Assembly: GCF_031458325.1 (NCBI RefSeq)
Contig: NZ_JAVDYG010000001.1
Location: forward strand, 3,100,001 to 3,164,000
DNA from: Nocardioides marmoribigeumensis
GTDB taxonomy: Bacteria > Actinomycetota > Actinomycetes > Propionibacteriales > Nocardioidaceae
Direction: 5' to 3'
DNA: 64,000 bases
The notes below the pieces were generated by a model that saw only the letters and a list, made by a program, of their open reading frames with translations, was not told where the DNA came from and searched no databases. Below, in pieces: positions 40,458 to 49,445 of this stretch (position 1 is its first letter; each line of letters opens with the position of its first letter). Position numbers and translations under genes: made by a program.

Positions 40458-41243
40458 TCAGCGCCGGAAGCCGCCCTCGGTGCTGAGCACCTGGCCGACC
40501 ACCCACTCGCCCTCGTCGGAGACCAGCCACGCGATGAGCCGCGCGGGGTCGTCGGGCAGGCCGACGCGACCGGTGGGGAACCGCCGGGCGAGCTCGCCCT
40601 CGACCTCGTCGAGGTAGCCGCTGTTCACCGGCCCCGGGTTGACCGTGTTGAGCAGGATCCCGGACTCGACCAGCTCGTCGGCCACCGACCAGGTCGCGCC
40701 GGCGAGGGCGGCCTTGGAGACGGCGTAGGCGAGGTTGTCCGACATCGGGCCGTGCCCCTGGCCCGACGTCATCCAGATGACCCGCCCGCCGCGTCGCCCG
40801 TCGTGCTGGGCCGCGAACGCCTGGGTGAGCAGGAGCGTGCCGCGGGTGTTGACCTCCCAGTGCCGGTCGAGGGCCTCCACCGTGGCGGTGCGCAGCCACA
40901 CCTCGTCGCCGGAGCGGGCGTGGTTGCACACCAGGACGTCGAGGTGGCCGACCGCGCCGCGCGCGGCGGCCACGACCGCGTGGGGGGCGTCGGGCGTGCC
41001 GAGGTCGCCCGCGACGGCCGTGACCTGCGCGCCCGGTGCGAGCTGCGCGCGGAGCTCCTCCAGCAGGGCGTCGAGGTCCTCGACCCCGCCGTAGACGTCC
41101 TGGTCGTGCGGCGCGTGGTGGTGCAGCACCACCGACGCGCCCCTGCGCACCAGCCGTGTCGCCACGGCGAAGCCGATCCCACGTCGCCTGCTCGCCCCGG
41201 TCACCAGGGCGGTGCGACCCGTCAGCGAGGTCTCGTCCGTCAC
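40458..41243 (-). CDS. Short-chain dehydrogenase/reductase
   Basis: A 261-residue SDR with the glycine-rich cofactor motif TALVTGASRRRGIGFAVA, VLVCNHA in place of NNAG, the catalytic Ser/Tyr/Lys group in VIWMTSGQGHGPMSDNLAYAVSKAAL (Y-x3-K), and a C-terminal segment LSTEGGFRR. The substrate is unknown. The GTG at 41243 gives the shortest intact Rossmann fold. An upstream extension is Arg/Pro-rich and out of character. Confidence 0.88.
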   Translation of the reverse strand: MTDETSLTGRTALVTGASRRRGIGFAVATRLVRRGASVVLHHHAPHDQDVYGGVEDLDALLEELRAQLAPGAQVTAVAGDLGTPDAPHAVVAAARGAVGHLDVLVCNHARSGDEVWLRTATVEALDRHWEVNTRGTLLLTQAFAAQHDGRRGGRVIWMTSGQGHGPMSDNLAYAVSKAALAGATWSVADELVESGILLNTVNPGPVNSGYLDEVEGELARRFPTGRVGLPDDPARLIAWLVSDEGEWVVGQVLSTEGGFRR

Positions 41244-41262
41244 GCAGCCATGGATAGCAGGC

Positions 41263-41463
41263 TCAGTGCTGGTCGCGGACGGAGGTGTCGGCCCCGGCCC
41301 CCGGGACCTCGGAGGTGTCGTCGTCCGACGGCGTGCTCTTCTCGGCGAACTCCGCCCCCTTGGCGGGGGTGTCGGAGGTCTTGTCGGGGACCGCGTCGGC
41401 GCCGTTGAGCGGCCCGTCGGCCTCGGTGACCTCGCTGGGCTCACTGTCGGTGGAGTGCGTCAT
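41263..41463 (-). CDS. Small acidic disordered protein (66 aa)
   Basis: The product runs MTHSTDSEPSEVTEADG ... SVRDQH and is rich in Asp, Glu, Ser and Thr, with no hydrophobic segment. It occupies the gap between the SDR and exporter genes on the same strand. The acidic composition is like that of the small proteins at 28847 and 35331, but no family is recognised. The frame is long for a chance ORF of such biased composition. Confidence 0.5.
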   Translation of the reverse strand: MTHSTDSEPSEVTEADGPLNGADAVPDKTSDTPAKGAEFAEKSTPSDDDTSEVPGAGADTSVRDQH

Positions 41464-41500
41464 GGTCGTGGAGTACCCGCCCCGGGGGTGGGCAACCCCG

Positions 41501-43024
41501 TCAGCCCGTCCCGTGCGCGAGCGCGTGCTGCTCGCAGTCGGTGTGGCCCTCGTCGTCGCAGCAGGTGGCCAGCGGCGGGGCGCCGAGGCCGCAGTGGCTG
41601 AGCTGCCTGAGGTGCTCCTTGGGGGCCGGCTCCTCCGCCGGGGCCGTCTCGAGGACCGTGTCGCGGATGCCCAGGGCGGCCAGGACCCCGGCGACGACCA
41701 TGAGCCCGGCGCTGACCCACAGGGCCACGGCGAACCCGTCGGCGAAGGCGACCGGGTCGTCGTACACCCGGCCGTCGAGCCCGGCCAGGGCCGGGATGCC
41801 GGCGACGGCGACGAGGCCGCCGGTGCGGGCCACCGCGTTGTTGACCCCCGACGCGAGGCCGGCGTGCTCGTCGGGGGCGGAGGCGAGAGCGGTCGCGGTG
41901 AGCGGGGCGACCATCGTGGCGAGGCCGAGCCCGATGACGAGGACGGCGGGCACCACGTCGAGGAGGTAGGACGTGTCGCGGTCCACGCGCAGCAGGAGCA
42001 GGAAGCCGAGCGCGCAGACGAGCGGGCCCACGGCCATCTGCCGGCGGGGGCCGATGCGCGCGGCGAGCTCTCCCGAGCGCGAGGACAGCGCCAGCATCAC
42101 CAGCGTGATCGGCAGCAGCGAGGTGCCGGCCGCGATCGGGCCGTAGCCGGCGACGACCTGCAGGTCGATGACGAGCAGGAAGAACGCGACCCCGATCGCG
42201 GCGTAGGCCACGAACGTCACCGCGTTGGCGGCGGTGAACTGGGCGGAGCGGAAGACCTCCGGCGGCAGCATCGGGTGGGCCGAGCGGCGCTCCACGAGGA
42301 CGAAGGCGACGCCGGCGACGAGGCCGAGGACCCCGGCGGGCAGGGCGAGGGCGCCACCCGAGCCGGCCTCGATCAGCCCGAAGCTCAGGCCGCCCAGCGC
42401 GACGGCGCCGAGCACCGCACCCCACGGGTCGAGCGACGGGGCGGCGCGGGGGTCGCGGGTCTCGGGGACGTGGCGGACCGCGACCGCCACGACGACCGCG
42501 GCCAGCGGGAGGTTGATCAGGAACACCCAGCGCCACGACGCGACGTCGACCAGCCAGCCGCCGAGGAACGGCCCGACCGCGGTCGCGACGCCGCCGAGCC
42601 CCGACCAGGTGCCGATCGCGCGAGCGCGGTCCTCGGGGACGAACGACGCCTGGAGCATCGCCAGGCTGCCCGGGGTGAGCAGGGCGGCCCCCAGCCCCTG
42701 CAGCGCGCGGGCGGCGACCAGCACGCCGGCCGACGGGGCGAGCCCGCACAGCAGCGAGGCCAGGGCGAACCACACCACGCCGACGACGAACACCCGCCGT
42801 CGCCCGAACCGGTCGCCCAGGCCGCCCCCGAGGAGGATGAACGCCGCGAGCGTGAAGGCGTAGGCGGTGACGGTCCACTGCAGCGTCGTGAACGAGGTGT
42901 CGAACGACCGGCCGATCGCCGGCAGCGCCACGTTGACCACGGTCGCGTCGATGCCGGCCAGCCCCGAGCCCAGGATCGAGGCGAGCAGGAGCCAGCGGCC
43001 CTGCGGGCTGGCGAAGGTCACCAC
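41501..43024 (-). CDS. DHA2-family MFS multidrug efflux transporter with Cys/His-rich tail
   Basis: About 507 residues with fourteen predicted membrane segments, the DHA2 start (LLLASILGSGLAGIDATVVNVALPAIG), the loop motif GLGDRFGRRRVFV and the export motif C (GLGGVATAVGPFLGGWL). Proton-driven drug export is expected. The C-terminus continues in a soluble tail with HCGLGAPPLATCCDD and EGHTDCEQHALAHG, containing four cysteines and four histidines. This is not standard for the family. Several consecutive GTGs (43030, 43024, 43021) could start the protein. Confidence 0.88.
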   Translation of the reverse strand: MVTFASPQGRWLLLASILGSGLAGIDATVVNVALPAIGRSFDTSFTTLQWTVTAYAFTLAAFILLGGGLGDRFGRRRVFVVGVVWFALASLLCGLAPSAGVLVAARALQGLGAALLTPGSLAMLQASFVPEDRARAIGTWSGLGGVATAVGPFLGGWLVDVASWRWVFLINLPLAAVVVAVAVRHVPETRDPRAAPSLDPWGAVLGAVALGGLSFGLIEAGSGGALALPAGVLGLVAGVAFVLVERRSAHPMLPPEVFRSAQFTAANAVTFVAYAAIGVAFFLLVIDLQVVAGYGPIAAGTSLLPITLVMLALSSRSGELAARIGPRRQMAVGPLVCALGFLLLLRVDRDTSYLLDVVPAVLVIGLGLATMVAPLTATALASAPDEHAGLASGVNNAVARTGGLVAVAGIPALAGLDGRVYDDPVAFADGFAVALWVSAGLMVVAGVLAALGIRDTVLETAPAEEPAPKEHLRQLSHCGLGAPPLATCCDDEGHTDCEQHALAHGTG

Positions 43025-43068
43025 GCGCACAGTCTGCCCCCTGCCGACTGCCCCTGCCGGCGTACGGC

Positions 43069-43094
43069 GTTTGGTGCTCCGGGCGGTCGGGGAC
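43069..43094 (+). promoter_or_regulatory. Candidate SigB/SigF-type promoter before the pyridoxamine-oxidase-fold gene
   Basis: GTTT (43069-43072), 16 nt, then GGGGAC (43089-43094), ten bases before the ATG at 43104. Spacing matches the candidate at 35296 exactly, and the -10 is degenerate. The downstream gene resembles general stress protein 26-type proteins, which fits stress control. Confidence 0.3.
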
Positions 43095-43103
43095 TGATCG
43101 TCC

Positions 43104-43595
43104 ATGGGAGACATCGAGAGGGAGAGCACCGGGCCGCACCGCTTCGTCGAGGCCGTGGACGGCATCCGGATGGTCATGCTGACCACGCTCAGCGGCTCCG
43201 AGCCGCACGCGCGCCCGATGGCCGTGCAGGAGACCGACGACGACGGGGTCGTGTGGCTGTTCGCCGAGCACGGCTCCGACAAGGTCGAGCAGATCCGCCG
43301 CAGTCCGCAGGTGGGGCTGGTCTACGTCGACGGTGGTGACTACGTCTCGGCCACCGGGCGGGCCGAGGTCGTCACCGACGTGGCCCGCAAGCGGGAGCTG
43401 TGGAACCCGTTCGCCGAGGCGTGGCTGCAGTGCGAGCCCGAGGACGACAAGGCCGTGCTGCTGCGGGTCGAGGTGACCGGTGCCGAGCTGTGGGAAGCGC
43501 CCGACCCGGTCTCCCGGGTGCTCGGCGCGGCCAAGACGCTGGTGCTGCGCCGACCGCCGGGGGTCGGCGACAACGAGACCGTCGTCGTGCGCTGA
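43104..43595 (+). CDS. Pyridoxamine 5'-phosphate oxidase-fold protein (general stress protein 26-like)
   Basis: The 163-residue split-barrel flavoprotein (IRMVMLTTLSGSEPHARPMAVQETDDDGVVWLFAEHGSDKVEQIRRSPQVGLVYV) matches the general-stress-protein-26 group more closely than true PNP oxidase. It probably binds FMN or F420. Its role is not defined in general, but relatives are induced by stress. It converges on the DUF202 pair. Confidence 0.85.
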   Translation: MGDIERESTGPHRFVEAVDGIRMVMLTTLSGSEPHARPMAVQETDDDGVVWLFAEHGSDKVEQIRRSPQVGLVYVDGGDYVSATGRAEVVTDVARKRELWNPFAEAWLQCEPEDDKAVLLRVEVTGAELWEAPDPVSRVLGAAKTLVLRRPPGVGDNETVVVR

Positions 43596-43614
43596 CCCAC
43601 CGGCTCTGCCGGGC

Positions 43615-43914
43615 TCAGCCCCGCAGCACGGTCGCCGTCGCGAGGGCGGCCACGACCAGCAGGCCCAGGACCAGCCCGAGCGCCGGGCCCCGGGCAGGGT
43701 CGACCGCGCCACCCTCGACGCCGGCGGTCACCCGCCGGAGCCGTCGCTCGGCGGTGCCGAGCAGGGCGACGCCCAGGACCAGCGCGACCATCCACGCCAC
43801 GCTCGGACCGGCGTGCGCGAGCAGCGCGGCGGTGCCGAGGACCCCGAGACCCGTGCGCTGCCAGGCCAGGAACGTGCGCTCGGCCTGCAGACCGGGTGGC
43901 TCGCCGGGCCTCAT
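43615..43914 (-). CDS. DUF202 membrane protein, second of a pair
   Basis: The 99-residue protein has the DUF202 signature ERTFLAWQRTGLGVLGTAALL followed by two or three membrane helices. Its ATG overlaps the stop of the preceding DUF202 gene (ATGA at 43911-43914). Function is unknown. Relatives occur near vacuole-transporter-chaperone and copper-related genes in some organisms. Confidence 0.85.
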   Translation of the reverse strand: MRPGEPPGLQAERTFLAWQRTGLGVLGTAALLAHAGPSVAWMVALVLGVALLGTAERRLRRVTAGVEGGAVDPARGPALGLVLGLLVVAALATATVLRG

Positions 43915-44249
43915 CGACCGACCGCGCCGAGCACCAGGACGACCGTGACCGCGGCGACCACGACCACCAGGAGGGCGAGGACCCGCGGCAGCGTGGAGGT
44001 CGGCAGCGGCTCCCCGGCCCGCATCGCCGCCTCGGCCGCGCGCCAGCGCCGGTAGGCCAGCACCCCTCCGGTGGCGCCGCACGCCACCAGCAGCAGCGCG
44101 AGGACCTCGCGCAGGACGCGGTCGCCCGAGACCAGCTCGGAGACCGCGATGCCGCCCGCGACGAAGGCGAGGCTCGTGCGGACCCACGCGAGGTAGGTCC
44201 GCTCGTTGGCCAGGGTGAAGCGGTAGTCGGCCTGAGGTCGGTCCGTCAT
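43911..44249 (-). CDS. DUF202 (YidH-like) membrane protein, first of a pair
   Basis: The 112-residue protein is recognised by YRFTLANERTYLAWVRTSLAFVAGGIAV and has three hydrophobic segments. It is coupled to the following DUF202 gene by a four-base overlap, so the two likely form a hetero-oligomer. No function is established. It starts 18 bases after the modC stop on the same strand and could be read through from mod transcripts. Confidence 0.87.
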   Translation of the reverse strand: MTDRPQADYRFTLANERTYLAWVRTSLAFVAGGIAVSELVSGDRVLREVLALLLVACGATGGVLAYRRWRAAEAAMRAGEPLPTSTLPRVLALLVVVVAAVTVVLVLGAVGR

Positions 44250-44267
44250 GGACCCATCATCGCGGGG

Positions 44268-45362
44268 TCACACGCCGTAGACCGACACCTCGGTCGCCTT
44301 GACCGTCAGGCTCACCCGCAGCCCCGGCACCAGGCCGAGCTCGGCGACCGACTGCGGCGTGACGTCGGCGGCCAGGGTGAGCCCGCCCGACTCGCCGGTC
44401 ACGCGGACCAGGTCGCCGCGCGGCTCCAGGGCCCGCACCACGAGGGGGAAGTGGTTGCGCGGGGAGCCAGACACGTCGTGGAGGTAGACCGCGACCGCCG
44501 AGGGACGGAAGACCGCTGTCGCGGTCGAGGAGTACGACGGGACGTCGCCGTGGGTGAGCCCGTGCACCTCGGTGCCCTCCTCGGTGACGAGCCGGTCGCC
44601 CCGCCAGGTCCCCCGCACCAGGTTGAGCCCGGCGATCCGGGCCGCGAAGGCGCTGCGCGGACGGGCCAGCACCTCGGCGGTGGGCCCCTCCTCGACGACC
44701 CGGCCGTCCTCGACCACGGCCACCCGGTCGGCGAGCAGCAGGGCGTCGAGCACGTCGTGGGTGGCGAGCACGGTGGTCTGCTCGGCCAGGACCTCGCGGA
44801 GGCGGTGGCGCAGGGCGGGGGCGACGTCGACGTCGAGGGCGGCCAGCGGCTCGTCGAGCAGCAGCACCTCGGGGTCGGCGGCCAGGGCCCGGGCGACGGC
44901 GACCCGTTGCGCCTGGCCGCCGCTCAGCTCGGTCGCGCGGGAGGCGGCCCGGTCCTCGAGCCCCACGGCGGCGAGCCATCGCCGCGCGGTCGCCCGGGCC
45001 GCGTCCGGTCGCACGCCCGCGCTGCGGGGGCCGAAGGCGACGTTGTCGGCCACGCTGAGGTGGGGGAAGAGCAGCGCGCGCTGGTCGAGCAGCCCGACGC
45101 GACGGCGGTGGGGCGCGACCCAGGTGCGGGTGGTCCCGGACCTCACCGAGGTGAGGACGCGGTGGCCGAGGGTGACCTGGCCGTCGTACGGCGCGATCAG
45201 GCCGGCGACCAGGGAGAGCAGCGTGGACTTGCCGGCGCCGTTGGGCCCGAGCAGCGCGAGGGTCTCGCCGCGGCCGACCGCGAGCGCGGCGTCGAGCCCG
45301 CGCTCGGGCACGGTGGCGGCCACGCGCAGGTGCGCGTCGTCCCGGTCCGCAGCAGGGGTCAC
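44268..45362 (-). CDS. modC: Molybdate ABC transporter ATP-binding protein
   Basis: The 364-residue ATPase has a Walker A ([15 protein letters not shown]), Q-loop region ([19 protein letters not shown]), signature ([16 protein letters not shown]) and Walker B ([13 protein letters not shown]). A C-terminal TOBE-like domain follows (about residues 240-364), typical of ModC. It energises molybdate import. The GTG start overlaps the modB stop (GTGA at 45359-45362). Confidence 0.92.
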   Translation of the reverse strand: MTPAADRDDAHLRVAATVPERGLDAALAVGRGETLALLGPNGAGKSTLLSLVAGLIAPYDGQVTLGHRVLTSVRSGTTRTWVAPHRRRVGLLDQRALLFPHLSVADNVAFGPRSAGVRPDAARATARRWLAAVGLEDRAASRATELSGGQAQRVAVARALAADPEVLLLDEPLAALDVDVAPALRHRLREVLAEQTTVLATHDVLDALLLADRVAVVEDGRVVEEGPTAEVLARPRSAFAARIAGLNLVRGTWRGDRLVTEEGTEVHGLTHGDVPSYSSTATAVFRPSAVAVYLHDVSGSPRNHFPLVVRALEPRGDLVRVTGESGGLTLAADVTPQSVAELGLVPGLRVSLTVKATEVSVYGV

Positions 45363-46162
45363 AGCGACCTCGCCCCCCGCCGGGCGAACCCGATCACGAC
45401 GACGGCGACCAGGACGAGCACGAGCGACAGCGCGACCGCGGCGTCGGGGTCGGTCTCGCGCTGGAGGTAGATCTCCAGCGGCAGCGTGCGGGTCACGCCC
45501 TGGAGGCTGCCGGCGAAGGTGATCGTGGCGCCGAACTCCCCGAGGGCCCGGGCGAAGCACAGGACCGTGCCGGAGGTGAGCGCCGGCAGGACGAGGGGGA
45601 GGGTCACCCGTCGCAGGACGGTGGTCGGCGTGGCGCCGAGGGTGGCGGCGACGGTCTCGTAGCGGTCGCCGGCGGTGCGCAGCGCCCCCTCGAGCGAGAT
45701 CACCAGGAACGGCAGGGCGACGAACGACTGCGCGAGCACGACGGCGGTGGTGGAGAAGGCGATCTCGAGACCCGCGACCTCCAGCGAGTGTCCGAGCAGG
45801 CCCCGTCGGCCGAAGGTGTAGAGCAGCGCGATGCCGCCGACGACCGGAGGGAGCACGAGCGGCACGAGCACGAGGGCGCGGAGCAGGTCGCGCCCGGCGA
45901 ACTCGGTGCGGGCGAGGACGACGGCCAGCGGCACGCCGAGGACCAGGCACACGACGGTGCTCGCCGTGCACGTGCGCAGCGAGAGCCACAGCGCGTCACG
46001 GGAGGACGGGCTGGTGACCAGCGACCCGAAGCTCGCCCAGTCCACCCGGGAGGTCATCGCGACCAGCGGGAGCAGCATGAAGACCGCGGCCGCTGCGGCC
46101 GGCAGGAAGGCCCAAGCGGGCAGGCCGACCCCGGGGCGCCTAGGGCTTGCCGAACCCCGCAC
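45359..46162 (-). CDS. modB: Molybdate ABC transporter permease
   Basis: The 267-residue permease has about six membrane helices and the EAA loop of binding-protein-dependent permeases ([27 protein letters not shown]), with the ModB-type segment [14 protein letters not shown]. It imports molybdate together with ModA and ModC. The GTG start lies within the last codons of modA, a 23-base overlap. A later start cannot be excluded, because the first helix begins near residue 16. Confidence 0.92.
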   Translation of the reverse strand: MRGSASPRRPGVGLPAWAFLPAAAAAVFMLLPLVAMTSRVDWASFGSLVTSPSSRDALWLSLRTCTASTVVCLVLGVPLAVVLARTEFAGRDLLRALVLVPLVLPPVVGGIALLYTFGRRGLLGHSLEVAGLEIAFSTTAVVLAQSFVALPFLVISLEGALRTAGDRYETVAATLGATPTTVLRRVTLPLVLPALTSGTVLCFARALGEFGATITFAGSLQGVTRTLPLEIYLQRETDPDAAVALSLVLVLVAVVVIGFARRGARSL

Positions 46163-46889
46163 CTGCGAGCACCTTCCGACCGTCGGGACCGGTGACCAGG
46201 TCGACGAACTCCTGCGCCAGCCGCTGCTCCTCGCTGTCCTTGACGGTGGCGATCGGGTAGCGGTTGACCACGTCGCGCGCCTCCGGCAGGTCGATGCTGG
46301 CGACCTTGTCGCCCGCCCCCTCGGCGTCGGTGACGTAGACCAGGCCCGCGTCGGCCTCGCCGGAGACCACCTTGTTGAGCACGTCGGTGACGCTCTGCTC
46401 CTCGCTGACCGGCTCGAACCTCACTCCGGCCGCCTCGGCGAGCCTGGCCGCCGCGGAGCCGCACGGCACCTGGGGGGCGCAGGTGACCAGCCTGACCCCG
46501 GCCCGCGTGAGGTCCTTCAGCGACTCGACGCCGGCGGGGTTGTCCGGCGGCACCGCGGCGGTGAGCGTGTTGGTCGCGAAGATCCTCGGGTCGTCGACCA
46601 GGTGGTCGCCGGTGAGCTCGCCCATGGTGGCCTCGTCGGCGGAGGCGAGGACGTCGGCGTCGGCGCCCTGCTGGACCTGCGAGACCAGGTCGGAGGAGCC
46701 GGCGAAGCTGAACGCCACCCGGACCCCGGCGTGGTCGCCCTCGAAGTCCTTGCCCAGCTGCTCGAAGGCGCCCTTGAGCGACGCGGCGGCGTAGACGGTC
46801 AGGGTCCGGTCGCCGCCGGCGTCGCCGCCCGCGGACCCGCAGCCGGTGAGGAGCAGGACGAGGGCCGCCGCCCCGGCCAGCGCCCTCAC
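46140..46889 (-). CDS. modA: Molybdate-binding lipoprotein
   Basis: The 249-residue substrate-binding protein has a lipobox (LLLTGC) and the ModA opening [21 protein letters not shown]. Oxyanion-contact residues of the family appear in [28 protein letters not shown] and [14 protein letters not shown]. It captures molybdate (or tungstate) outside the membrane. The GTG overlaps the stop of the HTH-TOBE gene. Confidence 0.92.
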   Translation of the reverse strand: MRALAGAAALVLLLTGCGSAGGDAGGDRTLTVYAAASLKGAFEQLGKDFEGDHAGVRVAFSFAGSSDLVSQVQQGADADVLASADEATMGELTGDHLVDDPRIFATNTLTAAVPPDNPAGVESLKDLTRAGVRLVTCAPQVPCGSAAARLAEAAGVRFEPVSEEQSVTDVLNKVVSGEADAGLVYVTDAEGAGDKVASIDLPEARDVVNRYPIATVKDSEEQRLAQEFVDLVTGPDGRKVLAGAGFGKP

Positions 46890-47293
46890 GCGTGCCGCCC
46901 GTCGGCGGTCTCGACGACCACGTGGGTGGACTTGATCGAGGCCACGGCCGCCGACCCGCGCTCGAGCCCGAGCTCGCGGACCGCCTCGCTGCTGAGCAGG
47001 GAGACCACGCGGAACGGCCCGCACTGCAGCTCGACCTGGGCCATCACCCCGTCGACCTGCAGGTCGGTGACCAGGCCGACGAAGCGGTTGCGCGCCGAGC
47101 TGGCGATCCCCTTGGGCAGCCCGGGCGTGGTCGCGTGCTGGCGGGCGACGAGGGCGACCTCGTAGCCGTCGACCACCTTGCGCCCCGCCTCGTCGGTCGT
47201 CGCCGCGAGGAGCCCACGGTCGACCCAGCGGCGGACCGTGTCGTCGCTGACGCCGAGATAGGTGGCGGCGTCGCGGATCCTCAGGTGCGGCAT
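46886..47293 (-). CDS. HTH-TOBE regulator of the molybdate operon
   Basis: The 135-residue protein joins an excisionase/MerR-like DNA-binding domain (HLRIRDAATYLGVSDDTVRRWVDRG, residues 3-27) to a C-terminal molybdate-binding TOBE/mop domain (SSARNRFVGLVTDLQVDGVMAQVELQCGPFRVVSLLSSEAVRELGL). It probably senses molybdate and controls the modABC operon it heads. E. coli ModE has a different HTH, so this is a functional analogue rather than a close orthologue. The ATG at 47293 was chosen because the HTH begins directly after it. Confidence 0.87.
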   Translation of the reverse strand: MPHLRIRDAATYLGVSDDTVRRWVDRGLLAATTDEAGRKVVDGYEVALVARQHATTPGLPKGIASSARNRFVGLVTDLQVDGVMAQVELQCGPFRVVSLLSSEAVRELGLERGSAAVASIKSTHVVVETADGRHA

Positions 47294-47374
47294 GCCGACG
47301 AGTCTAGGCACATGGGTGCGGATCCACCAGGCGCGCTGAACCGCAGGTGCGTGCCACGCCCACATGCGGGGCGG

Positions 47375-48082
47375 TCAGGCCTGGCCGGCCTCCTGCGGTG
47401 CGTCGGCCCGCTCGGCGACCACCTCCGCGGCGACGTCGCGCAGCTTGACGTTGGTCGTCGAGCTCATCCGCTGGAGGAGGGCGAAGGCCTGGTCGGGGCC
47501 GAGACCGTAGCGCTCCATGAAGATGCCCTGCGCCAGGCCGATGGTGTGGCGCGAGGTCATCGCCGTCTCGAGGCCGCTGAGCTGCTCGACGGCGGTGAGC
47601 GCCAGCGCCGCGTGCGTGGCGTAGAGGGCGGCGAGGTCGACCACGTCGCGGTCGGCGAAGCGGCCCTTCTGCTCGGCGTAGAAGTTGAGCGCCCCCATCG
47701 GCTCTCCCTGGGTCAGGAGCTGGACGCTGAGCAGCGACCGCAGCCCCAGCGCGGCGGCCTCGGGCCCCCAGGCCGGCCAGCGCTCGTCGGCGCCGATGTC
47801 GCCGCTGCGGAAGAAGTCGGCCTCCTCGATGGCGTCGACGCAGGGTCCCTCCCGCAGGGCGTACTGCGCCTCGTCGGCCCGGACCGCCAGCTCCGAGGTG
47901 GAGCCGAGCGAGATGAACCTCCCCCGGCCACGACGCACGGTGATGCTCGCGTGGTCCGCCTCCGGCACCACCTCGAGCGCGCTCTCCGCGACGCGGCGCG
48001 CGGTGAGGGGCGGGTCGTCGTCACCGGCGCGCAGGTGGCTGGCGAGCTGGGCGAGCAGGGCAGCGTCGTGCTGGGTTGCCAT
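47375..48082 (-). CDS. GAF-ANTAR transcription antitermination regulator
   Basis: The 235-residue protein has an N-terminal GAF domain (DHASITVRRGRGRFISLGSTSELAVRADEAQYALREGPCVDAI) and a C-terminal ANTAR RNA-binding domain (HTIGLAQGIFMERYGLGPDQAFALLQRMSSTTNVKLRDVAAEVV). ANTAR proteins bind paired hairpins in nascent transcripts and prevent termination. The RNA targets and the GAF ligand are unknown. The start is ATG at 48082, or the GTG directly before it. Confidence 0.92.
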   Translation of the reverse strand: MATQHDAALLAQLASHLRAGDDDPPLTARRVAESALEVVPEADHASITVRRGRGRFISLGSTSELAVRADEAQYALREGPCVDAIEEADFFRSGDIGADERWPAWGPEAAALGLRSLLSVQLLTQGEPMGALNFYAEQKGRFADRDVVDLAALYATHAALALTAVEQLSGLETAMTSRHTIGLAQGIFMERYGLGPDQAFALLQRMSSTTNVKLRDVAAEVVAERADAPQEAGQA

Positions 48083-48191
48083 CACATCGTTTCCAGGGGC
48101 GGGGCCGGAGGCCGTCGTCTCGACCGCTCCCAGGCTAGAACCCGGTGGGTGAGAGCGACAACCGGCGGCGACCCCGCGAGTGCACGCCGGC

Positions 48192-49379
48192 TCAGGGCTG
48201 GAAGACGACCTTCACGTAGCCGTCGCTCTTCTCCTGGAACTTCTTGTAGGCCTCGGGCGCCTCGCTGAGCGGCAGGTGGTGCGTGGCGAAGGACTCCACG
48301 CCCCACGCGTCGCCCTCGCTCAGCCGCTGGAGCAGCTCGTCGCTCCACGACCGCACGTTGGCCTGGCCCATCCGCAGCTGCACCTGCTTGTCGAACATCT
48401 GGAACAGCGGCAGCGGGTCGACCGCTCCGCCGTACACGCCGGAGACCGAGATCGTGCCGCCTCGCCGCACGGCGTCGATGGCGGTCAGCAGCGCGGCGAG
48501 CCGGTCGACGCCCAGCTTCTTGAGCATCGGCTGCGCGATGACGTCGGGCATGAGCCCGGTCACCTGGTGCAGCAGGTTGCCGGCCGCGGAGCCGTGGGCC
48601 TCCATGCCGACCGCGTCGACCACGGCGTCGGCGCCACGGCCCTGCGTGTGGTCGCGCACCACGTCGGCCACGCTCGTGCCCTTGTCGAGCGCGTCGAGGT
48701 CGATCGTCTCGGCCCCTGCGCCGTGGACACGGGCCAGCCGCTCGGGCACCCGGTCGACGGCGATGACCCGGTGGCCCTGGGCGACGGCCATGCGGCTGAC
48801 CATGTCGCCGATCGGTCCGGCGCCGAGGACGAGGAGCGTGCCGTCGTCGGGCATCTCGGCGTACTTCAGGCCCTGCCAGGCGGTCGGCACGACGTCGGAG
48901 AGGAACAGGAACCGGTCGTCCGGCGGCCCGTGGGGCACCTTGACCGGCAGGTGGTCGGCGAACGGGACGCGGAGGAGCTCCGCCTGCCCGCCCGGCACCT
49001 GGCCGTAGAGCTTGCTGTAGCCGAACAGGCTCGCGCCCGTGCCCTGGTCGCGGTTCTGGGTGGTCTCGCACTGACTGTGCAGGTTGCGCGAGCACATCCA
49101 GCAGGTGCCGCACGAGACGTTGAACGGGACGACGACGCGGTCGCCCGGCTTCAACGTGGTGACCTCGGCCCCGACCTCCTCCACGATGCCCATCGGCTCG
49201 TGGCCGACGACGTCGCCGCGGTCCATGAACGCACCGAGCACGGTGTAGAGGTGCAGGTCGCTGCCGCACAGCCCGGTGGAGGTGATCCGGATGATCGCGT
49301 CCGTCGGCTCCTCGATGCGGGGGTCGGGGACCTCCGTCACCTGCATGTCTTCCTTGCCCTGCCAGGTCACTGCGCGCAC
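48192..49379 (-). CDS. Zinc-dependent alcohol dehydrogenase (glutathione-independent formaldehyde dehydrogenase-like)
   Basis: The 395-residue medium-chain dehydrogenase has the catalytic zinc ligands in GLCGSDLHLYTV and GHEPMGIVEEVG, the structural zinc cysteines in CGTCWMCSRNLHSQC, and a nucleotide-binding motif VLGAGPIGDMVSRMA. An inserted segment resembles the formaldehyde-dehydrogenase-like branch of the family. Oxidation of small alcohols or aldehydes with NAD+ is likely. The sequence does not fix the substrate. Confidence 0.9.
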   Translation of the reverse strand: MRAVTWQGKEDMQVTEVPDPRIEEPTDAIIRITSTGLCGSDLHLYTVLGAFMDRGDVVGHEPMGIVEEVGAEVTTLKPGDRVVVPFNVSCGTCWMCSRNLHSQCETTQNRDQGTGASLFGYSKLYGQVPGGQAELLRVPFADHLPVKVPHGPPDDRFLFLSDVVPTAWQGLKYAEMPDDGTLLVLGAGPIGDMVSRMAVAQGHRVIAVDRVPERLARVHGAGAETIDLDALDKGTSVADVVRDHTQGRGADAVVDAVGMEAHGSAAGNLLHQVTGLMPDVIAQPMLKKLGVDRLAALLTAIDAVRRGGTISVSGVYGGAVDPLPLFQMFDKQVQLRMGQANVRSWSDELLQRLSEGDAWGVESFATHHLPLSEAPEAYKKFQEKSDGYVKVVFQP

Positions 49380-49407
49380 GGGTGGTCCTTCCGAGAACGA
49401 GGGGATG

Positions 49408-49430
49408 AGGGGCTCCGGGTCGGAGCCCCT
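49408..49430 (-). terminator. Perfect 10-bp hairpin after the sigma factor gene
   Basis: AGGGGCTCCG (49408-49417) pairs with CGGAGCCCCT (49421-49430) around a 3-nt loop, 16 bases downstream of the sigma-gene stop on the minus strand. This is a good intrinsic-type terminator for this GC range, and it separates the gene from the alcohol dehydrogenase. Confidence 0.65.
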
Positions 49431-49445
49431 GGTGAGGGGGTGGGG

